A stretch of DNA of 64,000 bases, taken from positions 321,350-385,349 of the forward strand of contig JAVKHY010000002.1 in the NCBI GenBank assembly GCA_031459765.1, written 5' to 3'. Position 1 is the stretch's first letter, and the number at the start of each line of letters is the position of its first letter. The translations under genes and the position numbers were made by a program. Below, in pieces: positions 7,603 through 15,631 of this stretch. This DNA is from Armatimonadota bacterium. GTDB taxonomy: Bacteria; Sysuimicrobiota; Sysuimicrobiia; Sysuimicrobiales; Kaftiobacteriaceae. The notes beneath the pieces are model-generated. The model was not told where the DNA came from and searched no databases. It saw nothing but the letters and a program-made list of their open reading frames with translations.

Positions 7603-7803
7603 CTACGCCGTCGGGATACGCACCCCTCCGATCACCATCCGACCGGCGCGGCTCCGGGGATGCGTTCCGTACGTGGCCTCGGCGCAGACGCGGGAGCAGA
7701 AGGGATCCCCGTGCCTGCGAGCCGCGGGCGGAATCGGCCTGCCGCAGCGCTGACAGGCGGTGCGGACCCGCCGCCGAGCCGTATGCTTGCGCGCGTCCAT
7801 CAT
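7603..7803 (-). CDS. Short four-cysteine zinc-ribbon-like protein
   Basis: A 66-residue basic protein with C-x2-C...C-x3-C (CQRCGRPIPPAARRHGDPFC then SRVC), a plausible zinc-binding knuckle. Its start is at 7803 or 7800, with CGGAGA upstream. It ends exactly where the dioxygenase relic becomes recognisable, so it may itself lie at a recombination junction. Function is unknown, and a chance open frame cannot be excluded. Confidence 0.45.
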   Translation of the reverse strand: MMDARKHTARRRVRTACQRCGRPIPPAARRHGDPFCSRVCAEATYGTHPRSRAGRMVIGGVRIPTA

Positions 7804-8084
7804 GGTCGTCTCCGATCGACAGCCCGACTCAGGAACAGGAGGACCCTCTGCGTCCGAAAGTCCTCTCTCTTCGAGGCTCTTCGAGGCCGGTACCCGTCTA
7901 ATTCATAAACAACGGACAATTGGTCGGCATCATTCCTCCAGCCACCGAGGGAGCCCCTGGAGCGTCGTCCACGGCCTTCCGGCCGTGCTGCTGGTCGCGC
8001 CCCTGACCCGGGCGGCGGTGGCATGCCTGGGGCCCGCACCCGGGAAGCCGGCACCCGATGCGCCGCCGGAGGGCCCTCCCGCGG
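7804..8084. other. 281-base stretch with no recognisable gene
   Basis: Both strands were read. The open frames present have Pro/Arg-rich, low-credibility translations. A Shine-Dalgarno-like GGAGGA stands before a short minus-strand open frame of 11 codons ending at 7898, which is too short to call. No RNA gene or repeat was recognised. Confidence 0.4.
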
Positions 8085-8501
8085 TCAGATGCCCCGCACG
8101 GTGAGCCCGCGCGAGAGGGCGGCCGTGGCCTGACGGTCGTCGTGGGTCCAGAATTCCAAAGGCTCCTCCGGGGCTTCCGCGGCCAGGATCTCCGCGGTCG
8201 CCACATGGATCGCGTCCAGCGCTCGAACGGGGATGGCGAAGGAGCTCTTCGCTCCCGCGATGACCCGATCGTCGACGCCGGCCAGATCCAGCATCGCCAG
8301 CAGGTCGGTCAGCTCCTTGCGCTTGATCGCGGTCTGCGTGTCGTTGAGGTGGCCCAGCAGCCGCGCGCGGTCAATCGCCCGGAACGTCTCCACCTCCACC
8401 ACCCGGGAGGAGACCACCCGGCCCGCGCCGCCGAGCGGAACCGTCGGTCCCGGCTCCATGAACACGACGCGCAGCACCGCGCTAGCGTCGACGTACTTCA
8501 C
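8085..8501 (-). CDS. PIN-domain ribonuclease toxin (VapC-type)
   Basis: A 138-residue PIN domain starting at GTG 8501. The four conserved acidic residues are readable: Asp in KYVDASAVLR, Glu in SSRVVEVETFRA, Asp in VRALDAIHVATA and Asp in FWTHDDRQA. It would cleave RNA when freed from its antitoxin. It overlaps the antitoxin gene by 20 bases, the usual translational coupling of such modules. The frame is open further upstream, but that part is antisense-like Arg/Trp-rich sequence and overlaps the antitoxin, so GTG 8501 is preferred. Confidence 0.85.
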   Translation of the reverse strand: MKYVDASAVLRVVFMEPGPTVPLGGAGRVVSSRVVEVETFRAIDRARLLGHLNDTQTAIKRKELTDLLAMLDLAGVDDRVIAGAKSSFAIPVRALDAIHVATAEILAAEAPEEPLEFWTHDDRQATAALSRGLTVRGI

Positions 8502-8772
8502 CGGGATCCTCGCGCACGGCGCGCAGCGCCTCCTGGATATCCACCGGTCGGTCCAGGGGGGAGATGCGGAGCGCGCTCCAGTTCTGTGTCCCCGGCCGGA
8601 GTCGGCCCTCCCGCGCCAGCCGGTCGTGCCAGGCCAGCGCGCCCGCGGCCGGCGGTCCCAATTCCGCAATCGGCTCGTTCCTGTCCTTCACGGTGATGCG
8701 CATCCCGCGCCCGGCCATCCGGAGGTATTTGCTCAGATGAGCCTTGAGCTCGCTGACATTGATGTCCTTCAT
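8482..8772 (-). CDS. Phd/YefM-type antitoxin
   Basis: A 96-residue protein beginning MKDINVSELKAHLSKYLRMA, the standard Phd/YefM N-terminal fold that binds DNA and dimerises, followed by ITVKDRNEPIAEL. The C-terminal part would wrap around and inhibit the PIN toxin encoded by the overlapping downstream gene. Together with that gene it forms a type II toxin-antitoxin operon. No Shine-Dalgarno precedes ATG 8772, and the predicted promoter places the transcript start on or next to the ATG, so translation is probably leaderless. Confidence 0.87.
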   Translation of the reverse strand: MKDINVSELKAHLSKYLRMAGRGMRITVKDRNEPIAELGPPAAGALAWHDRLAREGRLRPGTQNWSALRISPLDRPVDIQEALRAVREDPGEVRRR

Positions 8773-8778
8773 GGGCTT

Positions 8779-8808
8779 ATCATAGGACCATAAAGGTCAA
8801 GTGCGCAA
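8779..8808 (-). promoter_or_regulatory. Promoter and possible operator of the toxin-antitoxin operon
   Basis: On the minus strand a -35-like TTGCGC (8808-8803) is separated by 18 bases from a -10-like TATGAT (8784-8779). Transcription would start at about the ATG at 8772. Between the two hexamers lies GACC-N5-GGTC (8786-8798), a short inverted repeat placed where an autoregulating antitoxin would bind. Confidence 0.5.
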
Positions 8809-8824
8809 GGTTTCAGACGGCCGG

Positions 8825-9172
8825 TCAGGATCTGGGGCGCGGGAGCCAGCGGTGGGCCCACCGTTCGACTTCGGCCAGGATGCGTTCGAGATCGCGTCCG
8901 CGCCGGGTGAGGGCATACTCGATGCGCACCGGCGTGTGGGGATAGATCCGCCGCTCCACGATCCGCTCCGCCTCCAGTTCCTTCAGGCGTGCGGAAAGCA
9001 GGCGGTCGTGCAGATCCGGGATCGCCTCCAGGATCTCCCCGAACCGGCGCGGCCGGTCCATCAGGGCCCGGATCACCGCTCCGGTCCACCGCTTGCCCAC
9101 CAGCTCGATGGCCCGATGGAACCGGGGACAGACCTGTTGTCCGTGCTCGCGCCGCGCTCTGCTCTTCGCCAT
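8825..9172 (-). CDS. HxlR-family winged-helix transcriptional regulator
   Basis: A 115-residue protein with the HxlR signature: cysteine in QQVCPRFHRAIELVGKRW near the N-terminus, RFGEILEAIPDLHDRLLSAR in the recognition helix-turn-helix, LKELEAERIVERRIYP in the wing, and VRIEYALTRRGRDL at the end. Such regulators often sense reactive carbonyls or oxidants through the N-terminal cysteine. ATG 9172 follows GGGTGGG at good spacing; ATG 9199 and 9187 are possible alternatives. It is not divergent from an obvious target gene here, so what it controls is unknown. Confidence 0.85.
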   Translation of the reverse strand: MAKSRARREHGQQVCPRFHRAIELVGKRWTGAVIRALMDRPRRFGEILEAIPDLHDRLLSARLKELEAERIVERRIYPHTPVRIEYALTRRGRDLERILAEVERWAHRWLPRPRS

Positions 9173-9235
9173 GATCGGCCCACCCATTGACTCTACCACA
9201 GCGTCGGGAACCGGAACCAGGAGCGGCGGCCGGGG

Positions 9236-10216
9236 CTACCGGACGGAGATCGGGTTGGAGTCGGTCGCTTCCGGCATCTCCGGGAAGAGCCGCTGACAGA
9301 AGGAGAGGCGGATCCGAGCCCGGGTCGTGGGGGGGACCGCCTTCGGAATCGTCCAGACCAGGGCCCGGGCGGCGCCAGGGCTCCGCAGCAGGAGACAGTC
9401 GGTCTGCACCCCGTCCAGCCGAACACCGGCAACCGCCCCACCGGCGTGGACCAGCTGCCCGTCGCGACGCACGCCGACGGGGTAATCCGTGATGCGGCCC
9501 AACGTCAGCCGGACCTCTTCGCCGGGCCGGTAGCGATCCCACTCCGTGCGCAGGAGGAGGAGTCTGTTCTTGGCCCCCAGGTCTTGCTCCACCCTCGTCG
9601 TCGTCTCGTCCCAGAAGCGGCTGGGACCCACGTCGAGGTGCACAACCTGCGTCTGGCGGTAGTACCCGGCTCCGCAACAGTCCAGGCTTCGGACGAAGGT
9701 CCACAGCCGGTGCCCGCTCACTCCTTCCATCGCGATGTCGGCGGCCATGCCCTCGAGGTGCAGGCTGGTCCGCGCCGCCAGCCGACCCTGGCGGCGGAGC
9801 GCCTCGTTGTCGCCGGGACTCCGGTACCCGGAGATGATCCGGATCCTTCCCCCGTGCAGGCGATCCTGCAGATAGTCGAGGAGGGCGATGAGTCGGAGGG
9901 CCATCCCTACGGGAGCGTCCGGGGGGACCCCAAAGATCTCGTTGAGCCGCTTCCGGGCCGACGGCGGGTAGTCGCCCCGGGGCGTCCGGTAGCGGATCGC
10001 GCCGCCGGCGCCGGTCCGCACGTTGATCAGATGCACCGTCCCGTCGCCCTCCAGGAAGAAGCGCCCCGCCGGAGCGGCGACGGTGGAACACGAAAGCAGC
10101 AGGACAGCCCCGACGGCCCCGACGATCCTTCGACGCACGAATGGCCTATACGCTGGAGGCCGTCCGCTCACCTTGAGGAGGTCCCTGCCCGCGTCCGGGA
10201 AGGCCTCCGGCCTCAC
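9236..10216 (-). CDS. DUF882 / peptidase M15-like (YcbK family) secreted protein
   Basis: A 326-residue protein with an N-terminal hydrophobic segment ending LLLSCS, which could be a lipoprotein signal. The central domain carries the M15/DUF882 zinc ligands: His and Asp in TSLHLEGMAADIAM and His in QVVHLDVGP, with ISGYRSPGDNEALR before them. The C-terminal ~120 residues are beta-rich and unassigned. Members act on peptidoglycan or peptides outside the membrane. The start is GTG 10216, whose last bases overlap the stop of the CocE/NonD gene (GTGA), so coupled translation is likely; a GTG at 10138 would give a shorter signal peptide. It is the last gene of the long minus-strand run. Confidence 0.83.
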   Translation of the reverse strand: MRPEAFPDAGRDLLKVSGRPPAYRPFVRRRIVGAVGAVLLLSCSTVAAPAGRFFLEGDGTVHLINVRTGAGGAIRYRTPRGDYPPSARKRLNEIFGVPPDAPVGMALRLIALLDYLQDRLHGGRIRIISGYRSPGDNEALRRQGRLAARTSLHLEGMAADIAMEGVSGHRLWTFVRSLDCCGAGYYRQTQVVHLDVGPSRFWDETTTRVEQDLGAKNRLLLLRTEWDRYRPGEEVRLTLGRITDYPVGVRRDGQLVHAGGAVAGVRLDGVQTDCLLLRSPGAARALVWTIPKAVPPTTRARIRLSFCQRLFPEMPEATDSNPISVR

Positions 10217-12015
10217 CCGCGCCCCCCGTGGCGGTCAGGGACGACGGGCAGGAGCAGGAAGGACGGCGTCGCGCCGCCGCCGTAGACGGTCACCCGGCCG
10301 CCGTAGATCTCCGGACGCCGATCCCACGGATGGTTGTGCACGAACGGCCCGGAGCCCCGCATCGCCTGCCAGGGTCCGAGGGTCTCTCCCGAGACCGGAC
10401 GCTCCAGGTCCCGGCCCTGCACCGTGAGCGTCAACCGGTACCCGGGGGGAATTACAATGCAGGTCGGCCAGATCTCCACATCGACTTCATAGACCTGTCC
10501 GGGCACCAGCGGCTGCCGTTCGTCGTGCGCATGATAGGGACGGTAGGGCGTGGAGCGCTGCCGGTCCAGTTTGCGGTGGGAAGCCCGCAGCCAGCCCTGG
10601 GCGATGGGCGCCCGCGGCTCCACCGCGCCCGGAAAGGTCACCTCCCTGCCGTGCGGGTCGAAGAGCTGCAGGACCAGGAACAGGTCGGCGTCCGCGGTCG
10701 AGGAGGCGATGAAGAGCTTCGCCGCCACGGGACCGGTGACTTCAGTCGGCGCCTCGAAGGGCGCCGTGGAGAAGGTAACACCCTCCTCCAGCGCCCGGTA
10801 CGTCGCTGCGGCCTGGGCCGCGGGGGGGTCGGGCCGCAGGGTGCGGTCGGCGGGTGAGAGGTAGAAGCGGGTCCATCGGGTGCCGTCCAGCGGCCAGGCG
10901 GTCTCCTTCCGAGGTTCGAACCCGTCGACGTGGCGGATCTGGAGCAACACGGGCGGTTCCCGGTCCCAGCCGTTGTCCAGACCTTTGAGGAAGTGGTCGA
11001 AGAACCGCTTCTGGAGGGCGAGGCCGTAGTGGGTCGAAAAGTGGGTCCAATGCTCGAGCCCGTGGATCTCCAGCCACTTCCGGTTCGATGCCGCCTGCGC
11101 GAACGCCTCAACGTTGCCGCGCAGGTGCAGGCCCTGTCCGCCCCAGTTGCCCGCGGACAAAAACGGCACGGTGACCCGTGACCAGTCGGCGGACCGCTCG
11201 CGGTACCAGGAATCGTCCAGCTCGCGCCGCAGCGCCTCGCGCTGGGGATCCACCCGGTTCAGCGCCAGCACGCTGTCGGGCAGGGTGTCGGGGCCGGCCA
11301 CCAGTTCGCCGGTGTTGGGATCGACCGCTCCCCGCGTCCCGACACCGTGCTGCACCGTTTCCACCTGGGCCTTGAACCACGACCCGGTGAAGGTGCAGAG
11401 GATGCCGCCGTGCCGGTGCCAGTCGCGGTAGTAGTCGGCGGCCCCCTCCCAGGCGCACATCGCGGCAAGGTGCGGCGGCTGCAGCCCGGCCACCAGCCAC
11501 TGATTGATCGCGTAGTAGGAGATCCCGTTCAGCCCGATCTTCCCGTTGCACCAGGAGCGGGCCGCCACCCACTCGATGCACGCGGCGAAGTCCTGCGTCT
11601 CGCGCGGGGAGAAGATGTCGAGGAGGCCGGGGGACCGCCCCGCCCCGCGCGAGTCCACCCGCACGCAGGCGTAGCCGTCGGGGACCCACTTCTCCGGATC
11701 GACCACCTCCCAGTTCTGATACCGGCACGACGATCCCTCGGCGACTTCGGGGAAGGCCCGGATGAGGGCCCGCCACTGGTCCCGGTATCCCCACTGATAC
11801 GGCAGGCCCTTGCCGTACGGCCCGTAGCTCACGATGGCCGGATAGCGTCCGGGGGCGGCGGGCCGGAAGACATCGGCGCGGAGCACCACGCCGTCGTCCA
11901 TCGGCACGGGCACGTCGTACTCGATGCGCATGCCGGCGACCTCGACCGTTCGCCCCGGGGCCTCCTCGTCCGGTCGGCCCCTCCGCCGCCGGGCGCGCCC
12001 TGATCTCACCGCCAT
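10213..12015 (-). CDS. CocE/NonD-family alpha/beta hydrolase (S15-type), copy A
   Basis: A 600-residue cytosolic hydrolase of the X-Pro dipeptidyl-peptidase/cocaine-esterase superfamily. The N-terminal alpha/beta domain (MRIEYDVPVPMDDGVVLRAD onwards, from about residue 29) holds the oxyanion YGPYGKG and the nucleophile motif GLNGISYYA. The C-terminal jelly-roll domain (EVTGPVAAKLFIASS.., IVIPPGYRLTLTVQGRD) is typical. The putative catalytic His lies in LEHWTHFSTHYG; the usual GWYD aspartate motif is replaced by AGNWGG, as in the NonD branch. GGAGGAGGT precedes ATG 12015. A closely related copy occurs at 48476-50230 on the other strand. Substrate may be an ester or amide. Confidence 0.88.
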   Translation of the reverse strand: MAVRSGRARRRRGRPDEEAPGRTVEVAGMRIEYDVPVPMDDGVVLRADVFRPAAPGRYPAIVSYGPYGKGLPYQWGYRDQWRALIRAFPEVAEGSSCRYQNWEVVDPEKWVPDGYACVRVDSRGAGRSPGLLDIFSPRETQDFAACIEWVAARSWCNGKIGLNGISYYAINQWLVAGLQPPHLAAMCAWEGAADYYRDWHRHGGILCTFTGSWFKAQVETVQHGVGTRGAVDPNTGELVAGPDTLPDSVLALNRVDPQREALRRELDDSWYRERSADWSRVTVPFLSAGNWGGQGLHLRGNVEAFAQAASNRKWLEIHGLEHWTHFSTHYGLALQKRFFDHFLKGLDNGWDREPPVLLQIRHVDGFEPRKETAWPLDGTRWTRFYLSPADRTLRPDPPAAQAAATYRALEEGVTFSTAPFEAPTEVTGPVAAKLFIASSTADADLFLVLQLFDPHGREVTFPGAVEPRAPIAQGWLRASHRKLDRQRSTPYRPYHAHDERQPLVPGQVYEVDVEIWPTCIVIPPGYRLTLTVQGRDLERPVSGETLGPWQAMRGSGPFVHNHPWDRRPEIYGGRVTVYGGGATPSFLLLPVVPDRHGGRG

Positions 12016-12036
12016 CGCTGCAGTACACCTCCTCCA

Positions 12037-13383
12037 CTACAATGCCGGTACACGGCGCAGCCACTGCCCCCATCCCGGCTCACCGACGGGCCGACCATCG
12101 GCGGCGACCCGTCGGCCGCGGACGAACGTGGCCACCGGCCGGCCTCGCACCCGCCGCCCCGCATAGGGCGTCCATCCGGCCTTCGAGAGGATCTCCTCGT
12201 CGCGCAGCACCCGCTCCTGGCTCATGTCGACCAGCACCAGATCCGCATCCGCGCCGGGCTGCAGCGTGCCTTTCCTCGGATACAGCCCGTACAGCCGGGC
12301 CGGCGTCTCGGCCACCGCCTCCACCAGCCTCGGCAGCGTGAGGTGTCCTTCGTGTACGGCCTGCAGCAGCAACGACAGCGTCGTTTCCACGCCGGGCAGA
12401 CCGAAGTGGACCTGCCAGATGTCGCCGTCCTGCTTCTGGGCCCGCGTCGCCGGCGCGTGGTCCGTGGCCACATAGGCGATCTCTCCCCCGCGCAGCAGGG
12501 CCCACATCGCCCGCTCGTCGTCGGCGCTGCGGGCCCGCGCCGGCGGCGTGAACTTCCGGAACGGCCCCAGCCGTTCCACCTCGTCCTCGCGCAGGTAGAA
12601 GTACTGGGGGCAGCTCTCCACCCACACCGCCCCGCCCCGACGACGCTCCCGCCCGGCCAGCTCGACGGTCTGAGGGTTGCTGGCGTGGGCGACGACGACC
12701 CGCGCGCCGGTCAGGCGGGCCAGCAGGGCCACGGTCGCCGCGGCGGTCCACTCCGCTTCCCGCGAGCGCCACAGGGGAATGACGGCGAAGTCGCGGCGGC
12801 CGGCCGCCCGCAGCTCCCGCTCCGCAAAGGCCGTAATGGCGTCGTCCTCGCAGTGCACCAGACAGATCGCGCCGTGCGCGGCCGCCGTCCTGAACACATG
12901 GAGCAGATCGGCCGCACTCAGGCCGGCAATGCCGTGCGTGGTGCAGGTGAAGACCTTGAGGTAGAGCGCTCCGGCCGCCCAGACCTCCGGGACTTCCTGC
13001 AGCCGGTCGGGAAGCACATGGGCCGCCAGTCCGAAGTCCACCAGCGAGCGCCGCGCCAGATGCGCGGCCTTGGCCCGCAGCGCAGCGGCGTCGCAGACCG
13101 GGTGGGCGTGGGTGTGCTCGATCACCGTGGTCACTCCCCCGGCCGCTGCCGCGGCACTGCCGGTGATGAAGTCCTCGCGGTCGGTCGCCCCGGGGTCCAT
13201 GAAGTGGACGTGGGCGTCCACCATGCCCGGCAGGACATGCAGTCCGGCGGCGTCCACCACCTCGCGGGCCGGCAGACGCTCGGTGCTCACCGCCGCCACA
13301 CGGCCCTCGTGAAGGTAGACGTGGGCCCGAAAGCTGGACAGCGGTGTCACCACCGTGCCGCCCAGCACCGCCAGATCCAGCAT
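12037..13383 (-). CDS. Cyclic amidohydrolase (dihydropyrimidinase/allantoinase/dihydroorotase-like)
   Basis: A 448-residue metallo-amidohydrolase. The HxH pair is in GMVDAHVHFMDP, the probable carbamylated lysine in ALYLKVFTCTTHG, and further ligands in CLVHCEDD, VVVAHASNP and ATDHAPAT. The C-terminal beta strands PGADADLVLVD complete the fold. The family opens cyclic ureides or imides such as dihydropyrimidines, hydantoins or allantoin. ATG 13383 overlaps the stop of the preceding dehydrogenase gene by one base (TGATG). There is no other pyrimidine or purine degradation gene close by, so the true substrate is open. Confidence 0.87.
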   Translation of the reverse strand: MLDLAVLGGTVVTPLSSFRAHVYLHEGRVAAVSTERLPAREVVDAAGLHVLPGMVDAHVHFMDPGATDREDFITGSAAAAAGGVTTVIEHTHAHPVCDAAALRAKAAHLARRSLVDFGLAAHVLPDRLQEVPEVWAAGALYLKVFTCTTHGIAGLSAADLLHVFRTAAAHGAICLVHCEDDAITAFAERELRAAGRRDFAVIPLWRSREAEWTAAATVALLARLTGARVVVAHASNPQTVELAGRERRRGGAVWVESCPQYFYLREDEVERLGPFRKFTPPARARSADDERAMWALLRGGEIAYVATDHAPATRAQKQDGDIWQVHFGLPGVETTLSLLLQAVHEGHLTLPRLVEAVAETPARLYGLYPRKGTLQPGADADLVLVDMSQERVLRDEEILSKAGWTPYAGRRVRGRPVATFVRGRRVAADGRPVGEPGWGQWLRRVPAL

Positions 13384-14366
13384 CAGCCCCTCCCGCCCGT
13401 CAGGACCTCGGGGTTGGCCACGAAGGGCGGCCGGCCGCCGCGCAGGAAGGTCAGGATGCTGTCCACGACCAGCGCGGCGATGCGCTCGCGGGTCTCGGCC
13501 GCGGCGCTCCCCAGGTGCGGGGTCAGCACCACCCGGTCGAGGTCCAGCAGTCCCGGATGCACCTCCGGCTCCCGTTCGTAGACGTCGAGCGCGGCGCCGG
13601 CGATGCGTCCGGCCCGCAGCGCCTCCACCAGCGCGGCCTCGTCCACAATGGGCCCGCGGGCGGTGTTGATCAGGTAGGCCGTGGGCTTCATCAGGCCGAG
13701 CTCCCGCGCGCCGATCAGGTGATGGGTGCCGGGGTGGTAGCTGGCGTTGATCGCGACGAAGTCGCTCTCTGCCAGCAGGGCGTCCAGCGGGCGATACTCC
13801 ACCCCCAGCTGCCGTTCCTCGGCCACGCTCAGCCGGCCGCGCTTGGTGTAGAGCACGGTCATCCCGAACCCCGCGGCCCGGCGGGCGATCCCGCGCCCGA
13901 TGGCGCCGAGGCCGATCGTCCCCAGGACCTTGCCGTTCACCTCGGCGCCCACAAAGTACATCGACTGCGAGCCGGGAAACAGCCCCCGCCGCACCGCCCG
14001 GTCGCCCTCGACGATGCGCCGGGCCACGGCGAGCAGCAACCCCCACTGCAGGTCGGCGGTGGCTTCCGAGACGATGTTGGGGATATGCGTGACGGGGATG
14101 CCGCGGGCCGTCGCCGCGGCGATGTCCACGTGCGCGGGCACGACGGCCGAACTGGCGATGAGCCGGAGGCGTCGACCGGCGGCAATGATCCCGGCATCGA
14201 CCCGGTCGTGCAGCAGGCAGTACAGGATGTCGCAGCGGGCCACCTCTTCCCGCAACTGCTCGTAAGGCAGGATGCGGCTGCTGTCGGGATAGACGCGGAC
14301 CGTGCCCACCTCCCGCAGCCGCGTCAGCGCCGTCTCGGGAACCGGCTGGGTGACAAAGATCTCCAT
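13383..14366 (-). CDS. D-2-hydroxyacid dehydrogenase, copy A
   Basis: A 327-residue NAD(P)-dependent 2-hydroxyacid dehydrogenase (D-3-phosphoglycerate/glyoxylate/hydroxypyruvate reductase superfamily). The Rossmann motif is LGTIGLGAIGRGIARR. The catalytic Arg is in INTARGPIVDE, Glu in EREPEVHPG and His in LTPHLGSA. GGAGGAGGTCC precedes ATG 14366. It is tightly packed between the M24 peptidase and the cyclic amidohydrolase. It probably interconverts a 2-oxo and a D-2-hydroxy acid generated by the pathway; a second, less similar paralogue is at 25693-26679. Confidence 0.9.
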   Translation of the reverse strand: MEIFVTQPVPETALTRLREVGTVRVYPDSSRILPYEQLREEVARCDILYCLLHDRVDAGIIAAGRRLRLIASSAVVPAHVDIAAATARGIPVTHIPNIVSEATADLQWGLLLAVARRIVEGDRAVRRGLFPGSQSMYFVGAEVNGKVLGTIGLGAIGRGIARRAAGFGMTVLYTKRGRLSVAEERQLGVEYRPLDALLAESDFVAINASYHPGTHHLIGARELGLMKPTAYLINTARGPIVDEAALVEALRAGRIAGAALDVYEREPEVHPGLLDLDRVVLTPHLGSAAAETRERIAALVVDSILTFLRGGRPPFVANPEVLTGGRG

Positions 14367-14401
14367 CAGGACCTCCTCCGCTGCCGGGATGGTTCCGGCC
14401 G

Positions 14402-15631
14402 TCAGTCGTGCGTCTCCAGCAACCGTCGATCGTAGGGCAGGCGGGAGAGCCGTCGCGGGCCGTCCTCGGCGACCAGCACCATGTCCTCCAGCCGGACCCC
14501 GCCGCCGCCGGGCACTCCGGGGACCCAGATCAGCGGCTCCAGGGCGAAGAGCATGCCGGGCTGCAGTTCCACCTCGGCCGCGCCGGGAAACACCTCGCCC
14601 ACATAGGGCGGCTCATTGGCGCCCGCGCCGATCCCGTGCCCGATGAACAGGTTCAGGAAGCGCTCCGCCAGCCCGTGCCCCACGGCCGCCTGTCGGACCG
14701 CCGCGGCCACCTGCCCCGTGGTGGCGCCGGGGCGCATCGCCTCGATGCCGGCCTGCTGCGCGGCGTGCACCGCCCGGTAGATCCGCCGCTGCTCGGCGGA
14801 CGGCGTCCCGCAGATCACCGTCCGTCCGAGATCGGCGAAATATCCGTTCCACATCGCCCCGATGTCGATGAAGACCAGATCCCCGTGGCGGATCACCTTG
14901 TCCGTGGCCAGCCGCGTCGGCGGCGACATCCGCTCGCCCGAGGCGACGAAGGGCGTGATCACGTGGGCATACTCCCCGCCCAGACGGTAGAGGGCCTGCA
15001 TCGCCTCCGCGGCGACGTCGCACTCCCGGCGGCCGGGACGCACCGCCTCAACCGCGGCCTGCGTCACCGCCTCGGCGATGGCGACGGCCTCCTCGACCAG
15101 GGCCAGTTCCTCAGGCAGTTTGATGAGCCGCGCCGCCTGCATCGCCGCGTCTCCGTCCACCCAGCGCACCCCGGGATGACGCGCGCGGAGGGCGTCGTGC
15201 ATCGCCTGCGGAGCCAGATCGAGACCGATACGCGCGGCCTGCAGGCCGTGACGGCGCAGGACCCCGCCCAGGATCACTGCGACGACGTGATCGATCAACC
15301 CCTGCTCTTCGAGAATGGGAATGGGGTAGAACTCGGCGATCCAGGGCATGCCCTGCGCCGCCCGGTCGGCATCGCCGCCGGAGACGAACAGAATCGGATC
15401 GCCGGCGGGAAGGAGCAGCGCGCCGTTCAGCAGCCCGCTCTTTCCGGCGATGAGCTGGGGGCGCAGCCCGGTCAGATAGCGGACGTTCTCGTCCTTCCAC
15501 ACCAGGAGGGCGTCCAGCTCGCGGCGCCGCATCTGCTCCCGGACGCGGTTCAACCGGCCGGCCCGCAGCCGCGAAAACTCCACGCGCTGCTCGTAGTCGA
15601 CGCCGAAGGCGCCGGGCGCCCAGGAACGCAT
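14402..15631 (-). CDS. M24 metallopeptidase (Xaa-Pro aminopeptidase/dipeptidase type), copy A
   Basis: A 409-residue pita-bread-fold hydrolase with an N-terminal creatinase-like domain and a C-terminal catalytic domain. All five metal ligands are present: two Asp in IDIGAMWNGYFADLGRT, His in FIGHGIGAGA, Glu in FALEPLIW and Glu in RLEDMVLV. Because creatinases lack these ligands, a metallopeptidase or related amide hydrolase is more likely than creatinase. ATG 15631 shares one base with the stop of the alcohol dehydrogenase gene (TGATG). Substrate is unknown; X-Pro peptides are the family default. Confidence 0.88.
   Translation of the reverse strand: MRSWAPGAFGVDYEQRVEFSRLRAGRLNRVREQMRRRELDALLVWKDENVRYLTGLRPQLIAGKSGLLNGALLLPAGDPILFVSGGDADRAAQGMPWIAEFYPIPILEEQGLIDHVVAVILGGVLRRHGLQAARIGLDLAPQAMHDALRARHPGVRWVDGDAAMQAARLIKLPEELALVEEAVAIAEAVTQAAVEAVRPGRRECDVAAEAMQALYRLGGEYAHVITPFVASGERMSPPTRLATDKVIRHGDLVFIDIGAMWNGYFADLGRTVICGTPSAEQRRIYRAVHAAQQAGIEAMRPGATTGQVAAAVRQAAVGHGLAERFLNLFIGHGIGAGANEPPYVGEVFPGAAEVELQPGMLFALEPLIWVPGVPGGGGVRLEDMVLVAEDGPRRLSRLPYDRRLLETHD

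Noticed and set aside
7293-7901. A 202-codon plus-strand open frame
   Set aside because: It is antisense to the dioxygenase relic and the zinc-knuckle frame and has no recognisable domain.
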